From Gemella haemolysans ATCC 10379 (GTDB lineage Bacteria; Bacillota; Bacilli; Staphylococcales; Gemellaceae): a DNA stretch of 64,000 nt. This document shows positions 27,292-37,171 of this stretch, piece by piece (positions within the stretch are counted from its first letter, which is position 1; each line of letters opens with the position of its first letter). A program made the position numbers and the translations under genes. The notes under the pieces were generated by a model. The model ran no database searches and had not been told where the DNA came from. It saw nothing but the letters and a program-made list of their open reading frames with translations. The stretch is taken from positions 1 to 64,000 of the forward strand of contig NZ_ACDZ02000011.1 of the NCBI RefSeq assembly GCF_000173915.1. The letters are read 5' to 3'.

Positions 27292-29532
27292 ATGACAACA
27301 GTTGCAGAAAAAAAAGCATTCGTTGGTGGTAAATGGCAAACAGAAGTGGATTTAGTAGATTTCATTAAATCTAACTACACAGAGTATAGAGGAGATTCTT
27401 CTTTCCTAGCTGGGCCAACAGAAGCTACTATAAAATTAGTAGAAAAATTCAATGATTTAATGCGTCAAGAACGTTTAGCTGGTGGAACATTAGACATGGA
27501 TACTAGTATTCCTTCAACTATCCTTTCTCACGGACCAGGATACATCGAAAAAGATTTAGAACAAATCGTTGGATTACAAACAGAAAAACCACTTAAACGT
27601 GCTTTAATGACTTTCGGTGGTATTAACATGGCTGTTAACAGCTGTAAAGCATATGGTTATGAAGTAGATGAAGAAGTTATTAAAATCTTCACTGACTACC
27701 GTAAAACTCACAACCAAGGTGTATTCGATGCCTATACTCCAGAAATGCGTTTAGTAAGAAAATCTGGTGTTATCACTGGACTTCCAGATGCATATGGACG
27801 TGGACGTATTATCGGGGACTACCGTCGTGTAGCTTTATATGGTGTTGATCAACTTATCGCATGGAAAAAAGAAGATTTAGCTAAAATCGGTGCTGATGGT
27901 GTAATGACTGAACACGTAATCCGTGACCGTGAAGAAGTTAATGAACAAATTCGTGCTTTAGGTGAATTAAAAGAAATGGCTAAAATCTATGGATTTGATA
28001 TTTCTGAACCAGCTACAAATGCTAAAGAAGCAGTTCAATGGTTATACTTCGGGTACTTAGCAGCAATCAAACAACAAAATGGTGCTGCGATGTCAATCGG
28101 TAATATTGCTACATTCTTAGATATTTATATCGAAAGAGATTTACAAGATGGAACAATTAACGAATCTCAAGCTCAAGAATTAATTGACCACTTAGTATTA
28201 AAATTACGTTGTGTTAAATTCGCTCGTACTCCAGACTACAACCAATTATTCTCTGGAGATCCAATTTGGGCTACATTAATCGTTGGAGAAATGTTAGATG
28301 CTGAAAGATCATTAGTAACAAAAACAGACTTCCGTTTTATCCACACATTAGATAACATGGGTAACTCTCCTGAGCCAAACTTAACAATCCTTTGGTCAAC
28401 TAAACTACCAACAGGATTCAAAGAGTACTGTTCTGAATCTTCAATCAACCACAGTGCTATTCAATACGAAAGTGATGAGTTATTAGCAGACTTCTTAGGA
28501 ACTTGTGATAAATCTATCGCATGTTGTGTAAGTGGTATGACTACTGGTAAAGATATGCAATTCTTCGGAGCTCGTGCTAACTTAGCAAAAGCTTTATTAT
28601 ACACAATCAATGGTGGACGTGATGAAAAATTAGGTATCCAAGTTGGACCTGAAACTGAACCTCTACGTGGTGTATTAAACTATGATGAAGTTTGGGCTAA
28701 ATTTGATGTATTCATGGAATGGTTATGTAAACTGTACATCAATACATTAAATGTAATCCACTACATGCACGATAAATACTCTTACGAAAGCTTAGAAATG
28801 GCATTACACGATACTAAAGTTAGAAGATTCATGGCAACAGGTATTGCTGGATTCTCAGTAGCAGTAGACAGTTTATCAGCTATTAAATATGCTAAAGTTA
28901 CTCCAATTGAAGATGAAACTGGATTAGCTGTAGACTACAAAGTTGAAGGTGAATTCCCAACATTTGGTAACAACGATGATCGTGCAGATGAAATCGCTGT
29001 TGAATTACTAAAAGTGTTCATGACTAAACTTAAAAAACATGAAACTTATCGTGCAGATGAAACTACAACTTCTATCTTAACTATTACTTCAAACGTAGTA
29101 TACGGTAAGAAAACTGGTAACACTCCAGATGGACGTCGTGCAGGAGAACCATTCTCTCCAGGTGCGAACCCAATGAACGGACGTGACCAAAGCGGAGCTC
29201 TAGCTTGCTTAAGCTCTGTTGCTAAATTACCATATGAATACAGCCGTGATGGAATCAGTTTAACTGCTGCATTCACACCAAGCTCATTAGGTAAAACTAA
29301 ACAAGATCAAATTAAAAACTTAACAGCAATGATGGACGGATACTTCAAAAAAGGTGGTTACCACTTAAATACTAACGTATTTAATAAAGAAACATTACTT
29401 AAAGTTATTGAATCTCCAGAAGATTATCCAAACTTCACAATTCGTGTATCAGGATACGCTGTACGTCTAATCAGTTTAACTCCAGAACAACAACGTGACG
29501 TATTAAGCCGTACAATGCACCAATTCATGTAA
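27292..29532 (+). CDS. pflB: Pyruvate formate-lyase (formate C-acetyltransferase)
   Basis: 746 residues, close to the usual 750-770. The active-site Cys pair is in SIACCVSGM near residue 410. The radical Gly is in RVSGYAV near 722. PflB converts pyruvate and CoA to acetyl-CoA and formate in anaerobic fermentation. Codon use is strongly biased to the preferred codons seen in rpsL/fusA, indicating very high expression. RBS AAGGAG. A strong terminator follows, with the activase pflA from its own promoter. Confidence 0.98.
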   Translation: MTTVAEKKAFVGGKWQTEVDLVDFIKSNYTEYRGDSSFLAGPTEATIKLVEKFNDLMRQERLAGGTLDMDTSIPSTILSHGPGYIEKDLEQIVGLQTEKPLKRALMTFGGINMAVNSCKAYGYEVDEEVIKIFTDYRKTHNQGVFDAYTPEMRLVRKSGVITGLPDAYGRGRIIGDYRRVALYGVDQLIAWKKEDLAKIGADGVMTEHVIRDREEVNEQIRALGELKEMAKIYGFDISEPATNAKEAVQWLYFGYLAAIKQQNGAAMSIGNIATFLDIYIERDLQDGTINESQAQELIDHLVLKLRCVKFARTPDYNQLFSGDPIWATLIVGEMLDAERSLVTKTDFRFIHTLDNMGNSPEPNLTILWSTKLPTGFKEYCSESSINHSAIQYESDELLADFLGTCDKSIACCVSGMTTGKDMQFFGARANLAKALLYTINGGRDEKLGIQVGPETEPLRGVLNYDEVWAKFDVFMEWLCKLYINTLNVIHYMHDKYSYESLEMALHDTKVRRFMATGIAGFSVAVDSLSAIKYAKVTPIEDETGLAVDYKVEGEFPTFGNNDDRADEIAVELLKVFMTKLKKHETYRADETTTSILTITSNVVYGKKTGNTPDGRRAGEPFSPGANPMNGRDQSGALACLSSVAKLPYEYSRDGISLTAAFTPSSLGKTKQDQIKNLTAMMDGYFKKGGYHLNTNVFNKETLLKVIESPEDYPNFTIRVSGYAVRLISLTPEQQRDVLSRTMHQFM

Positions 29533-29551
29533 TTAAGTAAATAATTAAAAG

Positions 29552-29581
29552 AAGGTGGAGGCTATAGGCCTCCACTTTTTT
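29552..29581 (+). terminator. Terminator of pflB
   Basis: A GC-rich stem GTGGAGGC with GCCTCCAC, flanking A/T pairs, then T6. Confidence 0.92.
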
Positions 29582-29615
29582 AGATTAATAAAATATAAGT
29601 ATTATTGTAAAAGTG

Positions 29616-29645
29616 TTTACAGAATAGCGATGAATACGATATAAT
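29616..29645 (+). promoter_or_regulatory. Promoter of pflA
   Basis: TTTACA at 29616-29621, 18-bp spacer, TATAAT at 29640-29645. Confidence 0.7.
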
Positions 29646-29679
29646 TAAACTACAGAATGGCAAAAGGAGGAAGTCGCAT

Positions 29680-30477
29680 ATGGAAATGGAAAAAGTAGAA
29701 ATAAATTCTGCAGAAGAAAAAAAAGAATTGACAGCTAATGTTCACTCAGTAGAATCTTTCGGAAATGTTGATGGTCCTGGAATAAGATATGTAGTATTCT
29801 TTCAAGGGTGTATGTTAAGATGTAAATACTGCCATAATCCAGATACTTGGAAGATGCAAAATCCTGATGCTAAAGTTATGACAGTGGATCAATTAACGAA
29901 AGAGATAGTGAAATATCGTGATTTCTTTGAGGCTAGTGATGGTGGAGGAGTTACAGTAAGTGGAGGAGAATCGCTTCTACAAATTGATTTTATTCTAGCA
30001 CTTTTTAGAAAACTAAAGGAACTAGATATTAATACGTGTGTTGACACTTGTGGAGGTTTTTATGTAAATGCTCCAAGTATGAATGAAAAAGTTTTAGAAT
30101 TAATTTCATTAACAGATCTATTCTTAGTGGATATTAAACATATTGATGATGAACATCATATGCGTTTGACAAAACGAACTAATAAAAATATTATTCAATT
30201 TACTAATTTCCTAAGTGAACATGGGGCGAAAATGTGGATAAGACATGTACTTGTTCCGCAATGGACAGATGATGATTATTATCTACAAAAACTTCGTGAA
30301 TATATAGATACGTTACAAGGAGTTGAACGTGTTGAAGTCCTACCTTATCATGATATGGCCAAATTCAAATATAAAGAATTAGGAATAGAATATGAATTGA
30401 ACGATATTAATCCGCCGACAAAAGATAGAATAAAAAATGCTATCGAAATCTTAGGTGCAAGATATGATATAAGTTAA
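29680..30477 (+). CDS. pflA: Pyruvate formate-lyase activating enzyme
   Basis: 265 residues. The radical-SAM CxxxCxxC motif is in GCMLRCKYCHNPDTW near residue 46-60, binding the 4Fe-4S cluster. GGGVTVSGGE near 87-96 is the GGE SAM-binding motif. It generates the glycyl radical on PflB. The ATG at 29680 follows AAAGGAGGAAG. It has its own promoter but is adjacent to pflB, so expression can differ. Confidence 0.97.
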   Translation: MEMEKVEINSAEEKKELTANVHSVESFGNVDGPGIRYVVFFQGCMLRCKYCHNPDTWKMQNPDAKVMTVDQLTKEIVKYRDFFEASDGGGVTVSGGESLLQIDFILALFRKLKELDINTCVDTCGGFYVNAPSMNEKVLELISLTDLFLVDIKHIDDEHHMRLTKRTNKNIIQFTNFLSEHGAKMWIRHVLVPQWTDDDYYLQKLREYIDTLQGVERVEVLPYHDMAKFKYKELGIEYELNDINPPTKDRIKNAIEILGARYDIS

Positions 30478-30540
30478 ATAATTAAAAGTGGGTAATTAGA
30501 AGTCGTATCGTTTAGAAATGACTTTTGAATTATTCATTTT

Positions 30541-30590
30541 TTTATAAAAAATATGACTATAAGTACGAGTTCTTATAGTCATATTTGTAT
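30541..30590. terminator. Bidirectional terminator between pflA and prsA
   Basis: AAATATGACTATAAG pairs with CTTATAGTCATATTT around an 8-base loop, T/A-rich on both sides. A weaker imperfect hairpin lies just after pflA. Confidence 0.85.
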
Positions 30591-30598
30591 TGTTGTTA

Positions 30599-31537
30599 TT
30601 ATTGAGCTGCAGCAGTACCTTCTAGCATAGATTTAATATATGCTTCAACATCACTGTTGCTTGATTTTACATTGTACTCTTCAAATAATTTTTTAAGAGC
30701 TTTACTAACGATTGTAGTATCTTTCTTAACAGCTTCTTCAGCAGCTTTTTCAGCTAATGCTGGTTTTAATTCATCAAATGATGAATCTTTTTCATCTAAT
30801 ACTTTAATGATGTGGTATCCAAATGAAGTTTTAACAACATCAGAAGTTTTGTCTTTACTTAATGCATAAGCAGCATCTTTAAATTCTTTAACAAATGAGT
30901 TATCTTCTTTAGAAGACCAACCTAAATCTCCACCGTTTGAAGCATTTGCAGTATCATTTGAGTTTTCTTTAGCTAAAGTTGCGAAATCTCCACCATCTTT
31001 AAGCTTTTTAAGAACGTCTTCAGCTTTTTTCTTAGCTTCTTCATCACTTAATCCGTTTGGATTTGATTCACTTTTAACACTTATAAGAATGTGCGCTAGG
31101 TGATATTGGTGTTTATTTTTTTCGTAGCTTTCTTTTAGTTTCTCGTCATTTGTACCAGCGTAATCGTTGATTAATAATGTTTGAGCAGCTTTAACTTTTA
31201 ATCCATCTTTATATTTATCAAGTGTAAATCCTTGTTGTTTTAAAAGTTGTTCAAATTTATCTTTACCACCGTATTGTTCTTGAGCTTTTTGAAGTTGCTC
31301 ATCGATTGATTTTTGATCAATTTTATTTTTATATTTGTCTAAAAGTACTTTTTGAATCATCATACTTGTAGCTGTTTTAGAAAGTTGGCTAGCACCAATA
31401 CTTTCTACGATATCTTTTTCTGTAACATCTCCTGCTTTACTAGAGATATATTTTGTTCCTCCAGCAGAGCATCCTGCTAATCCTATAACAGAAATACTTA
31501 ATGCTATAGGTAAAATAGCTTTTTTAAATTTCTTCAT
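30599..31537 (-). CDS. prsA: PrsA-type foldase lipoprotein (peptidyl-prolyl isomerase)
   Basis: 312 residues. Lipoprotein signal peptide with lipobox LAGC near residue 22, so it is anchored to the outer face of the membrane. A parvulin domain at about 140-235 (AHILISVKSES ... GDLGWSSKEDNSFVKEF ... SFGYHIIKVLD). Flanking helical chaperone regions rich in Lys. It helps fold exported proteins. RBS AGGAGGA. A bidirectional terminator lies just downstream. Confidence 0.93.
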   Translation of the reverse strand: MKKFKKAILPIALSISVIGLAGCSAGGTKYISSKAGDVTEKDIVESIGASQLSKTATSMMIQKVLLDKYKNKIDQKSIDEQLQKAQEQYGGKDKFEQLLKQQGFTLDKYKDGLKVKAAQTLLINDYAGTNDEKLKESYEKNKHQYHLAHILISVKSESNPNGLSDEEAKKKAEDVLKKLKDGGDFATLAKENSNDTANASNGGDLGWSSKEDNSFVKEFKDAAYALSKDKTSDVVKTSFGYHIIKVLDEKDSSFDELKPALAEKAAEEAVKKDTTIVSKALKKLFEEYNVKSSNSDVEAYIKSMLEGTAAAQ

Positions 31538-31602
31538 TAAAATTTGTCCTCCTATGTATTATACATATGTATTAATATATCATATTTTTCAATATAAAAC
31601 AA

Positions 31603-33120
31603 CTAAAGAATCGGTGATATCAGTCTTGCGAACGCTTCTTTAATTTTTATTAGTAAACTTCTTTGTTGATACTTAGAGAATGATATTAGGGTTGATTTTT
31701 CTATATCATTTAAGAATATATCTCTAAATTCTTTTGTGGTTTTATCATCATACATAAATGCGTTTAGTTCAAAGTTAAGTTTGAAACTTCTATAATCGAA
31801 GTTTGCACTACCGAGACTTGATACTTCATCGTCGATAATAATCATTTTAGTATGAATAAATCCATTTTCGTAGATATAAGTTTTTGCACCTAATTCTGCA
31901 AGCTCACCAATAAATGAGTATGTAGCCCAATAAACGAAAATGTGGTCAGGTTTATTAGGTACCATAATTCTAACATCAATTCCAGATAATATTGCCATCT
32001 TTAATGCATCCATAACACTTTCATCAGGAATAAAGTAAGGTGATTGGATGTAGATATATTTTTTTGCTTTTGAAATCATATATAGATAACTATATTTAAT
32101 TTTTTGAAGTTTATTATCTGGGCCACTGGAAACTAACTGAATAGGTAGATAATTATCTACTGCTGTAGCAACGTGTTCAGCCGTTAATTTAAGTTGATCA
32201 GTTTTTTTTGTTGTCTGTGAATTCCAATCATCTATAAAACGATATTCTAAAGAACCTACCGCTTCTCCTTCAATTCTAAGGTGAGTATCTCGCCAATAAC
32301 CAAATTTTTTATCTAATCCTAGGTATTCATCACCAACATTGAATCCTCCCGTATAACCGATATTACCATCGATTGTAACTATTTTTCGGTGGTTTCTGTA
32401 ATTCATACGGAAATTGATAAGTGGAAATTTAGATTTGAAGAATCTTTTTATTTTAGCGTTGTTTTTTGTTAATTGTTTTAACGATGAAATACTTAATTTT
32501 CTTGAACCAATATCATCATAAAGAATATATACGTCGACACCTTCTAAAAGTTTTTGTTCTAGAAGACTGAAGAGCTGTTTTCCAATACCATCCTTTTTTA
32601 AAATATAATATTGAATATGTATATAGTTTTTGGCGTTTTTTATATCTTCAAAAAGTAATCTGAATTTTTCTTTTCCATCTGTAATAATCTGTATCTTATT
32701 TTTTTTAGACAAGAATGATTTATCAGTTTCAAAATTTAATTCTATTAGATTCCTGTGTTTATAAATTACTTGTTCGTTTTTGGTAATTTCATAAGGAACA
32801 GTTCTTTTTAATAAGTTTTGTTGATATCTAATTTTTTCTTCATCTGAACATGGAAAGATTTTTTCTCTATATATAGGTCGTCCAAATATTAAATAAAGGA
32901 TAAAACCTAGGTAAGGTATTAAGAATAATACTAATATCCATGCCCAAGATGATGTAGTAGTTTGATACTCTAGAAAAACTATTGAAAATGCCAATAAAGT
33001 ATTAATAATTAAGAAAATTGTTAACACGATATCAAAATTTATATCATTAAAAATAGAAGTAATATAATAAAAAATACTAGAAATATTAATATTTGATAAT
33101 TGTAAATTTATATGATTCAT
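31603..33120 (-). CDS. cls: Cardiolipin synthase (phospholipase D family)
   Basis: 505 residues. Two membrane spans at the N-terminus (about 28-80), then two HKD motifs: HRKIVTIDGNIGYTGG near residue 242 and HTKMIIIDDEVSSLGS near 420. This matches bacterial Cls, which joins two phosphatidylglycerols. RBS TAGGAG. It lies about 65 bp upstream of prsA in the same direction; whether they share transcription is not clear. Confidence 0.93.
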   Translation of the reverse strand: MNHINLQLSNINISSIFYYITSIFNDINFDIVLTIFLIINTLLAFSIVFLEYQTTTSSWAWILVLFLIPYLGFILYLIFGRPIYREKIFPCSDEEKIRYQQNLLKRTVPYEITKNEQVIYKHRNLIELNFETDKSFLSKKNKIQIITDGKEKFRLLFEDIKNAKNYIHIQYYILKKDGIGKQLFSLLEQKLLEGVDVYILYDDIGSRKLSISSLKQLTKNNAKIKRFFKSKFPLINFRMNYRNHRKIVTIDGNIGYTGGFNVGDEYLGLDKKFGYWRDTHLRIEGEAVGSLEYRFIDDWNSQTTKKTDQLKLTAEHVATAVDNYLPIQLVSSGPDNKLQKIKYSYLYMISKAKKYIYIQSPYFIPDESVMDALKMAILSGIDVRIMVPNKPDHIFVYWATYSFIGELAELGAKTYIYENGFIHTKMIIIDDEVSSLGSANFDYRSFKLNFELNAFMYDDKTTKEFRDIFLNDIEKSTLISFSKYQQRSLLIKIKEAFARLISPIL

Positions 33121-33364
33121 AATATAACACTCCTAACTTAATAGTACCTTAAAACGCCTTAAATGTCTAATGATATTATTTACATAAACAATGTGTTCTT
33201 TAAGCTGATAATAATTTATTTAACACTAAAATGAAAAATATAGAGTATTTTTGAATAAATACTAAATATTATGCTGATAAAATAATTTATTAATTTTTGT
33301 GTTATGAGTTGAATTTTTATGAATTTATATTATAATGGAATAGAGAACAAAAAAGGAGAATGTT

Positions 33365-33520
33365 ATGCCTAATAATATTTTAGAAGAATTAAAAACAAAA
33401 TTTGAAGATTTTGCAAGCGAGTTAGAAAATATTGAACCTGAAAAAGTTGATTTAACTCAAATTGACAGATTAATTGCATTAGTAGAAGAATTAGATAACG
33501 AAATTAAAACTATAAAATAA
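33365..33520 (+). CDS. Small acidic protein, SE1561-like
   Basis: 51 residues with a good AAAGGAG RBS. Acidic and helical: NILEELKTKFEDFASELE, then IEPEKVDLTQIDRLIALVEELD. The length and the pattern of an acidic helix, an IxPExxD turn and a second helix resemble the SE1561 family found across Firmicutes, whose function is unknown. It precedes the rRNA methyltransferase and is separated from it by a hairpin. Confidence 0.6.
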   Translation: MPNNILEELKTKFEDFASELENIEPEKVDLTQIDRLIALVEELDNEIKTIK

Positions 33521-33531
33521 TAGTAGAATTG

Positions 33532-33573
33532 GATAAGCTGAAGTGGGAGTGTTTTGCTTTTACTCAGCTTATC
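33532..33573 (+). terminator. Hairpin after the SE1561-like gene
   Basis: GATAAGCTGA pairs with TCAGCTTATC around a 22-base loop, with a short T-rich tail. It argues for the methyltransferase start being downstream at 33592. Possibly a partial terminator. Confidence 0.6.
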
Positions 33574-33591
33574 TTTATGAATGAGGATACG

Positions 33592-34947
33592 ATGAAAAAT
33601 AAAAACGGAAAAAGATTAAACGTCTTACTTACAATAAAAAAAATTGGTATTAATGGTGAGGGTATAGGATATTATAAAAAGAAAATTACTTTTGTAAAAG
33701 GTGCTTTACCTGATGAGGTTATTGTTTGTGAAATAGTTGAGGAGACACCAAAATACATTATTGGGAAACTTGTTAAAGTAAAAGAACCAAGCCCACATAG
33801 AGTAGAAATTAAACGCGAATATGCAGAAAGTGGAGCATACGGCTTAGCTCATGTTAGCTATGAAAAACAATTAGAATATAAACGTACAATTTTATTAGAT
33901 GCATTTGATAAGTATTATAGACTACCAAAACCTGATAAATTAGTACTAAAAACGTTAGCGAGTCCTGTAACAGAAGGGTATCGTAATAAAAATCAATTTC
34001 CACTAGCTGTTAGAAATGGGCGAGTTATTGCAGGGTTATATAAAGAAGGTTCTAACGATTTAGTAGAAATTAATGAAGATTTAGCATTACATGAGAATGG
34101 TAATAAAATAACGAACTTAGCTAAGAAGTTACTAGGAAAATATAAAGTAGAGATCTCTACAAATAAAAAGAATTACGGTGTGAAATATATTGCAACAAGA
34201 ACTTCATTCTATAATGGGGATGTTCAAGTAACTTTCGTAGCGAATACTGATAAGATTAAGAATATGGATAAGGTCGTTAATGAACTTAAGCGTGAAAGAA
34301 TCGTTAAAAGTATAATACTAAATATCACTAATGACAAAGATCATTTGGTAATGGGAACAGAAAGTGTTACATTATATGGTTCAGATTATATCGTTGAAAA
34401 AATAGGAGATACTAAGTATGAACTTTCAGCTAAGTCATTTTTCCAATTAAACCCACCGGCAACTAAAAAACTTTATGATAAAGTAGTTGAATTTGCTGCG
34501 CTGAAAGAAACAGATGTTGTATTAGATGCATATTGTGGGGTTGGAACAATTGGGCAATATGTTAGCCGTAACTGTAAAGAAGTATACGGTGTTGATATTA
34601 TTCCAGCTGCTATAGAAGACGCTAATGACAATGTTAAATTAAACAACCTAAAAAACTGTACTTATGTTGCAGGAGATGCTAATAAAATAGTTCCACGTTG
34701 GAAGAAAAAAGGAATCAACTTTGATGTTGCAATAGTAGATCCGCCGCGTGTAGGTCTTGGACCATTAGCTAAAAACCTATTGGCAGTTGAAGCTAAGAAA
34801 ATTGTCTATGTAAGCTGTAATCCATCTACATTAGCACGTGACTTAAAAGTGTTAACAAGAAAATATAAAATTAGACGTATTCAACCAGTAGACATGTTCC
34901 CAGGAACAGCGGCAGTTGAAGCGGTAGTTGAATTAATTAGAAAATAA
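33592..34947 (+). CDS. 23S rRNA (uracil-5-)-methyltransferase, RlmCD/RumA family
   Basis: 451 residues from the ATG at 33592 (GAGGATACG just upstream); longer starts cross the preceding hairpin. N-terminal TRAM domain (about 5-65). SAM-binding YCGVGTIGQYV near residue 313. Catalytic NPSTLARDL segment VSCNPSTLARD with Cys near residue 407, and DPPRVGLGP upstream. The Fe-S cysteines of RumA are absent (ESGAYGLAHVSYEKQL where RumA has a Cys-rich loop), as in some Firmicutes paralogs. It makes m5U in 23S rRNA; the site is not predictable here. Confidence 0.9.
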   Translation: MKNKNGKRLNVLLTIKKIGINGEGIGYYKKKITFVKGALPDEVIVCEIVEETPKYIIGKLVKVKEPSPHRVEIKREYAESGAYGLAHVSYEKQLEYKRTILLDAFDKYYRLPKPDKLVLKTLASPVTEGYRNKNQFPLAVRNGRVIAGLYKEGSNDLVEINEDLALHENGNKITNLAKKLLGKYKVEISTNKKNYGVKYIATRTSFYNGDVQVTFVANTDKIKNMDKVVNELKRERIVKSIILNITNDKDHLVMGTESVTLYGSDYIVEKIGDTKYELSAKSFFQLNPPATKKLYDKVVEFAALKETDVVLDAYCGVGTIGQYVSRNCKEVYGVDIIPAAIEDANDNVKLNNLKNCTYVAGDANKIVPRWKKKGINFDVAIVDPPRVGLGPLAKNLLAVEAKKIVYVSCNPSTLARDLKVLTRKYKIRRIQPVDMFPGTAAVEAVVELIRK

Positions 34948-34963
34948 TTTTCAGAGGAAAAAT

Positions 34964-35548
34964 ATGGATAGTTTTGAACAATTGAAACAAGAGATAATGG
35001 TAGATAGTGATAATAAAAAATACACGGATGTAGGAATTGAACCGTTATTTTCTACGCCAAAAACAGCTAAAATATTAATCATAGGTCAAGCTCCTGGTAT
35101 TAAAGCTCAAGAAAGTAAGATCTTCTTCAATGATAAAAGTGGGGTTAAACTTCGCGAGTGGATGGGAATAGATGATGAAATATTTTATAAATCTGGTTTA
35201 ATAGGTGTAGTTCCAATGGATTTCTATTATCCTGGTAAAGGTAAAAGTGGGGATTTACCACCAAGAAAAAACTTTGCCCCAAAATGGCATGTTAAAGTTT
35301 TGGAACTCATGCCTAATCTAGAACTTATTGTTCTTGTGGGAAAATATGCACAAGATTACTACTTGGGAAATGAAAAAAAACAGAACTTAACGGAAACTGT
35401 ATATAATTATAAACAGTACTTGCCACGTTATTTCCCAATTGTTCATCCTTCACCATTAAATTTCCATTGGCATAATAAAAATCCATGGTTTATTCAAGAA
35501 GTAGTGCCAGAACTGAAAAAAAGGGTGAAGGAAATACTACAGAAATAA
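34964..35548 (+). CDS. Uracil-DNA glycosylase family protein
   Basis: 194 residues. Motif 1 IIGQAPGIKAQESK near residue 40, then PMDFYYPG and the C-terminal HPSPLNFHWHNKNPW near 165. This fits the family-4/5-like UDG superfamily seen as YqfL-type small proteins in Firmicutes. It lacks the four Fe-S cysteines of true family 4. RBS AGGAAA. It starts 16 bp after the methyltransferase; probably one operon. Substrate is inferred. Confidence 0.7.
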   Translation: MDSFEQLKQEIMVDSDNKKYTDVGIEPLFSTPKTAKILIIGQAPGIKAQESKIFFNDKSGVKLREWMGIDDEIFYKSGLIGVVPMDFYYPGKGKSGDLPPRKNFAPKWHVKVLELMPNLELIVLVGKYAQDYYLGNEKKQNLTETVYNYKQYLPRYFPIVHPSPLNFHWHNKNPWFIQEVVPELKKRVKEILQK

Positions 35549-35564
35549 ATTATTAAAAATAAAA

Positions 35565-35625
35565 GCTGAGGTAACTTGAAGATTTCTATGAAATCTTGAT
35601 TTCGAGTTACTCTCAGTCTTTTTAA
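35565..35625. terminator. Bidirectional hairpin terminator
   Basis: GAGGTAACTTGA pairs with the GAGTTACTCTC side, and an inner AGATTTC-TAT-GAAATCT stem forms the tip; T-run follows. It is similar to the hairpin at 14623 and to one arm of the 178-bp repeats, so it may belong to the same repeat family. Confidence 0.7.
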
Positions 35626-35903
35626 TTTTCTATTATTTCAAATCTATTCTGCTCACCGTAATATATAAGCAGCGAAGATAGTATTGTTTCTAATTGTTCT
35701 AAATTATCTGTTTTTAAGTTAATTTCTGCCTTACCAGAGATTACATTAAAAGCATCACCGCTTTTTACAGAGATTATCTCTATATTTTTATATTTTGTAG
35801 TTTTTCGTACAAATTCACTAGCTATAATAGTAGCATCAATAGCTTCGTGAGGTTCGGCTCCGTGTCCACCTTTACCAAAAATATTAACTAAATATGTATG
35901 CAT
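35622..35903 (-). CDS. Stand-alone M20 dimerisation (lid) domain
   Basis: 93 residues that look like the complete lid domain of M20 amidohydrolases and nothing else: IFGKGGHGAEPHEAIDATIIA, with the GHGAxPH motif, then ISVKSGDAFNVISGKAEINL, with the NVI motif, then a helix LEQLETILSSLL. No metal-binding residues. It starts two bases after the stop of the upstream M20 gene, with a strong AAGGAGGA RBS at the end of that gene, so it is translated and coupled. The upstream enzyme lacks exactly the GHGAxPH and NVI loops. A trans-acting lid is an inference. Confidence 0.7.
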   Translation of the reverse strand: MHTYLVNIFGKGGHGAEPHEAIDATIIASEFVRKTTKYKNIEIISVKSGDAFNVISGKAEINLKTDNLEQLETILSSLLIYYGEQNRFEIIEN

Positions 35904-35905
35904 AT

Positions 35906-37063
35906 CTATTGTTCCTCCTTAAGATTTTTAATTACATTAGCGGAATCAAAGGCTAGTGTTAAGAATATTGAAGCTGTTTGTTTCATGACTTCTTCTTCAA
36001 AATCAAAATTTGGATGATGGTGTGGATACTTAGCGAATGTAGAATTACCGGCACCGATTAAGAAAAATGCTCCTGGGACTTCTTCAACGTAATAAGCAAA
36101 ATCTTCACCGATCATTAACGGTTCAATTTCCAACTGTTTAATATCTGGAAGAATCTTAGAGGTTGCTTTTTGTATTTCTACTGTTCCTTTTTTATGATTT
36201 ATAAGAGGTGGATAACCTCCGTAGTAGATAAATTCTATATTAGTACCAGAATATTCATTTTCTAGAGCTTTGCATAAGTTTTGAAGTTTAGTTAGCACCA
36301 TTTTATGAAGTTCTTTATTGAAATGTCTAATAGTTCCAGTAATACTTGCTTCTTCAATAGAACTCTCTAATTTTCCTAAAGTGATAACAAGTGTCTCTCT
36401 CGGTTTAGAAAATCGTGAAACTATTTGTTGAGTCATACTAACAAATTCTGCAGCAATAATATTTGCATTTCCCTTAGTGTTGATTTTCACTTCGAATCTA
36501 TCTGCAGCGGCACACAGTTCACTATAACTATAGCCTAATGTTCCAAGTGGAAGTGGTGTCCAAAGATGGGCACCGAATATTGCATCAACACCTTGTAAAC
36601 AACCAGCATCTATCATAGGTTTTGCTCCACCTGGAGCTTGTTCTTCTCCGTATTGGAAAATTGCGACAACATCGTGAGGAAGTTTTTTTTGATAATCCAT
36701 TAAAACTTTACATGTTGCAAGTAATGCAGTTGTATGTCCATCGTGCCCACAAGCATGCATTGCATTAGGAATTGTAGATTTGTAAGGAGTATCTTTTGCA
36801 TCATTTATAGGTAGAGCATCAAAGTCTGCTCGAAAAGCGATTGTTTTTGAAGAATCTTGTCCTTTTATTCTTGCAACTACACCATTTAAGCCGACTTTTG
36901 TTTTAATATTAGTAATACCAATTTTTTCTAAATATTCTTTAATGAATCTCGCTGTATTTTTTTCGTTAAATGAAACTTCAGGATGCATATGCATATAGCG
37001 ACGAAGTTCAATCATTTCTGGATAAAATTTTTCAAGTTCATCTTGTATAATTTTTTCAATCAT
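35906..37063 (-). CDS. M20 family amidohydrolase/peptidase lacking lid loops
   Basis: 385 residues. The catalytic domain is intact: RYMHMHPEVSFNE, ACGHDGHTTALLA (metal ligands), FQYGEEQAPGGAKPM (Glu base), GAHLWTPLP and the final PHHHPNFDF. In the lid, ADRFEVKINTKGN runs directly into ANIIAAEFV, so about 12 residues with the GHGAxPH motif are missing, and the later NVIP loop is also missing (KLESSIEEASITGTIRHF). The Arg of GTIR remains. Family relatives are AmhX/YxeP-type N-acyl amino acid hydrolases. RBS CTGGAGG. The downstream cistron carries the missing loops. Confidence 0.8.
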   Translation of the reverse strand: MIEKIIQDELEKFYPEMIELRRYMHMHPEVSFNEKNTARFIKEYLEKIGITNIKTKVGLNGVVARIKGQDSSKTIAFRADFDALPINDAKDTPYKSTIPNAMHACGHDGHTTALLATCKVLMDYQKKLPHDVVAIFQYGEEQAPGGAKPMIDAGCLQGVDAIFGAHLWTPLPLGTLGYSYSELCAAADRFEVKINTKGNANIIAAEFVSMTQQIVSRFSKPRETLVITLGKLESSIEEASITGTIRHFNKELHKMVLTKLQNLCKALENEYSGTNIEFIYYGGYPPLINHKKGTVEIQKATSKILPDIKQLEIEPLMIGEDFAYYVEEVPGAFFLIGAGNSTFAKYPHHHPNFDFEEEVMKQTASIFLTLAFDSANVIKNLKEEQ

Positions 37064-37171
37064 AAAAACCTCCAGATTACTTTTATTAATTATAAATACA
37101 ATTATAGCATAAATATTTTAATTAATAGAGAATTATTAAAGAAAATGTTTTCAATTGTTTTTTATTTTTGA

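Noticed and set aside
29046..29276. 76-residue minus-strand frame in pflB
   Set aside because: Antisense of the conserved C-terminal half of PflB, no RBS.
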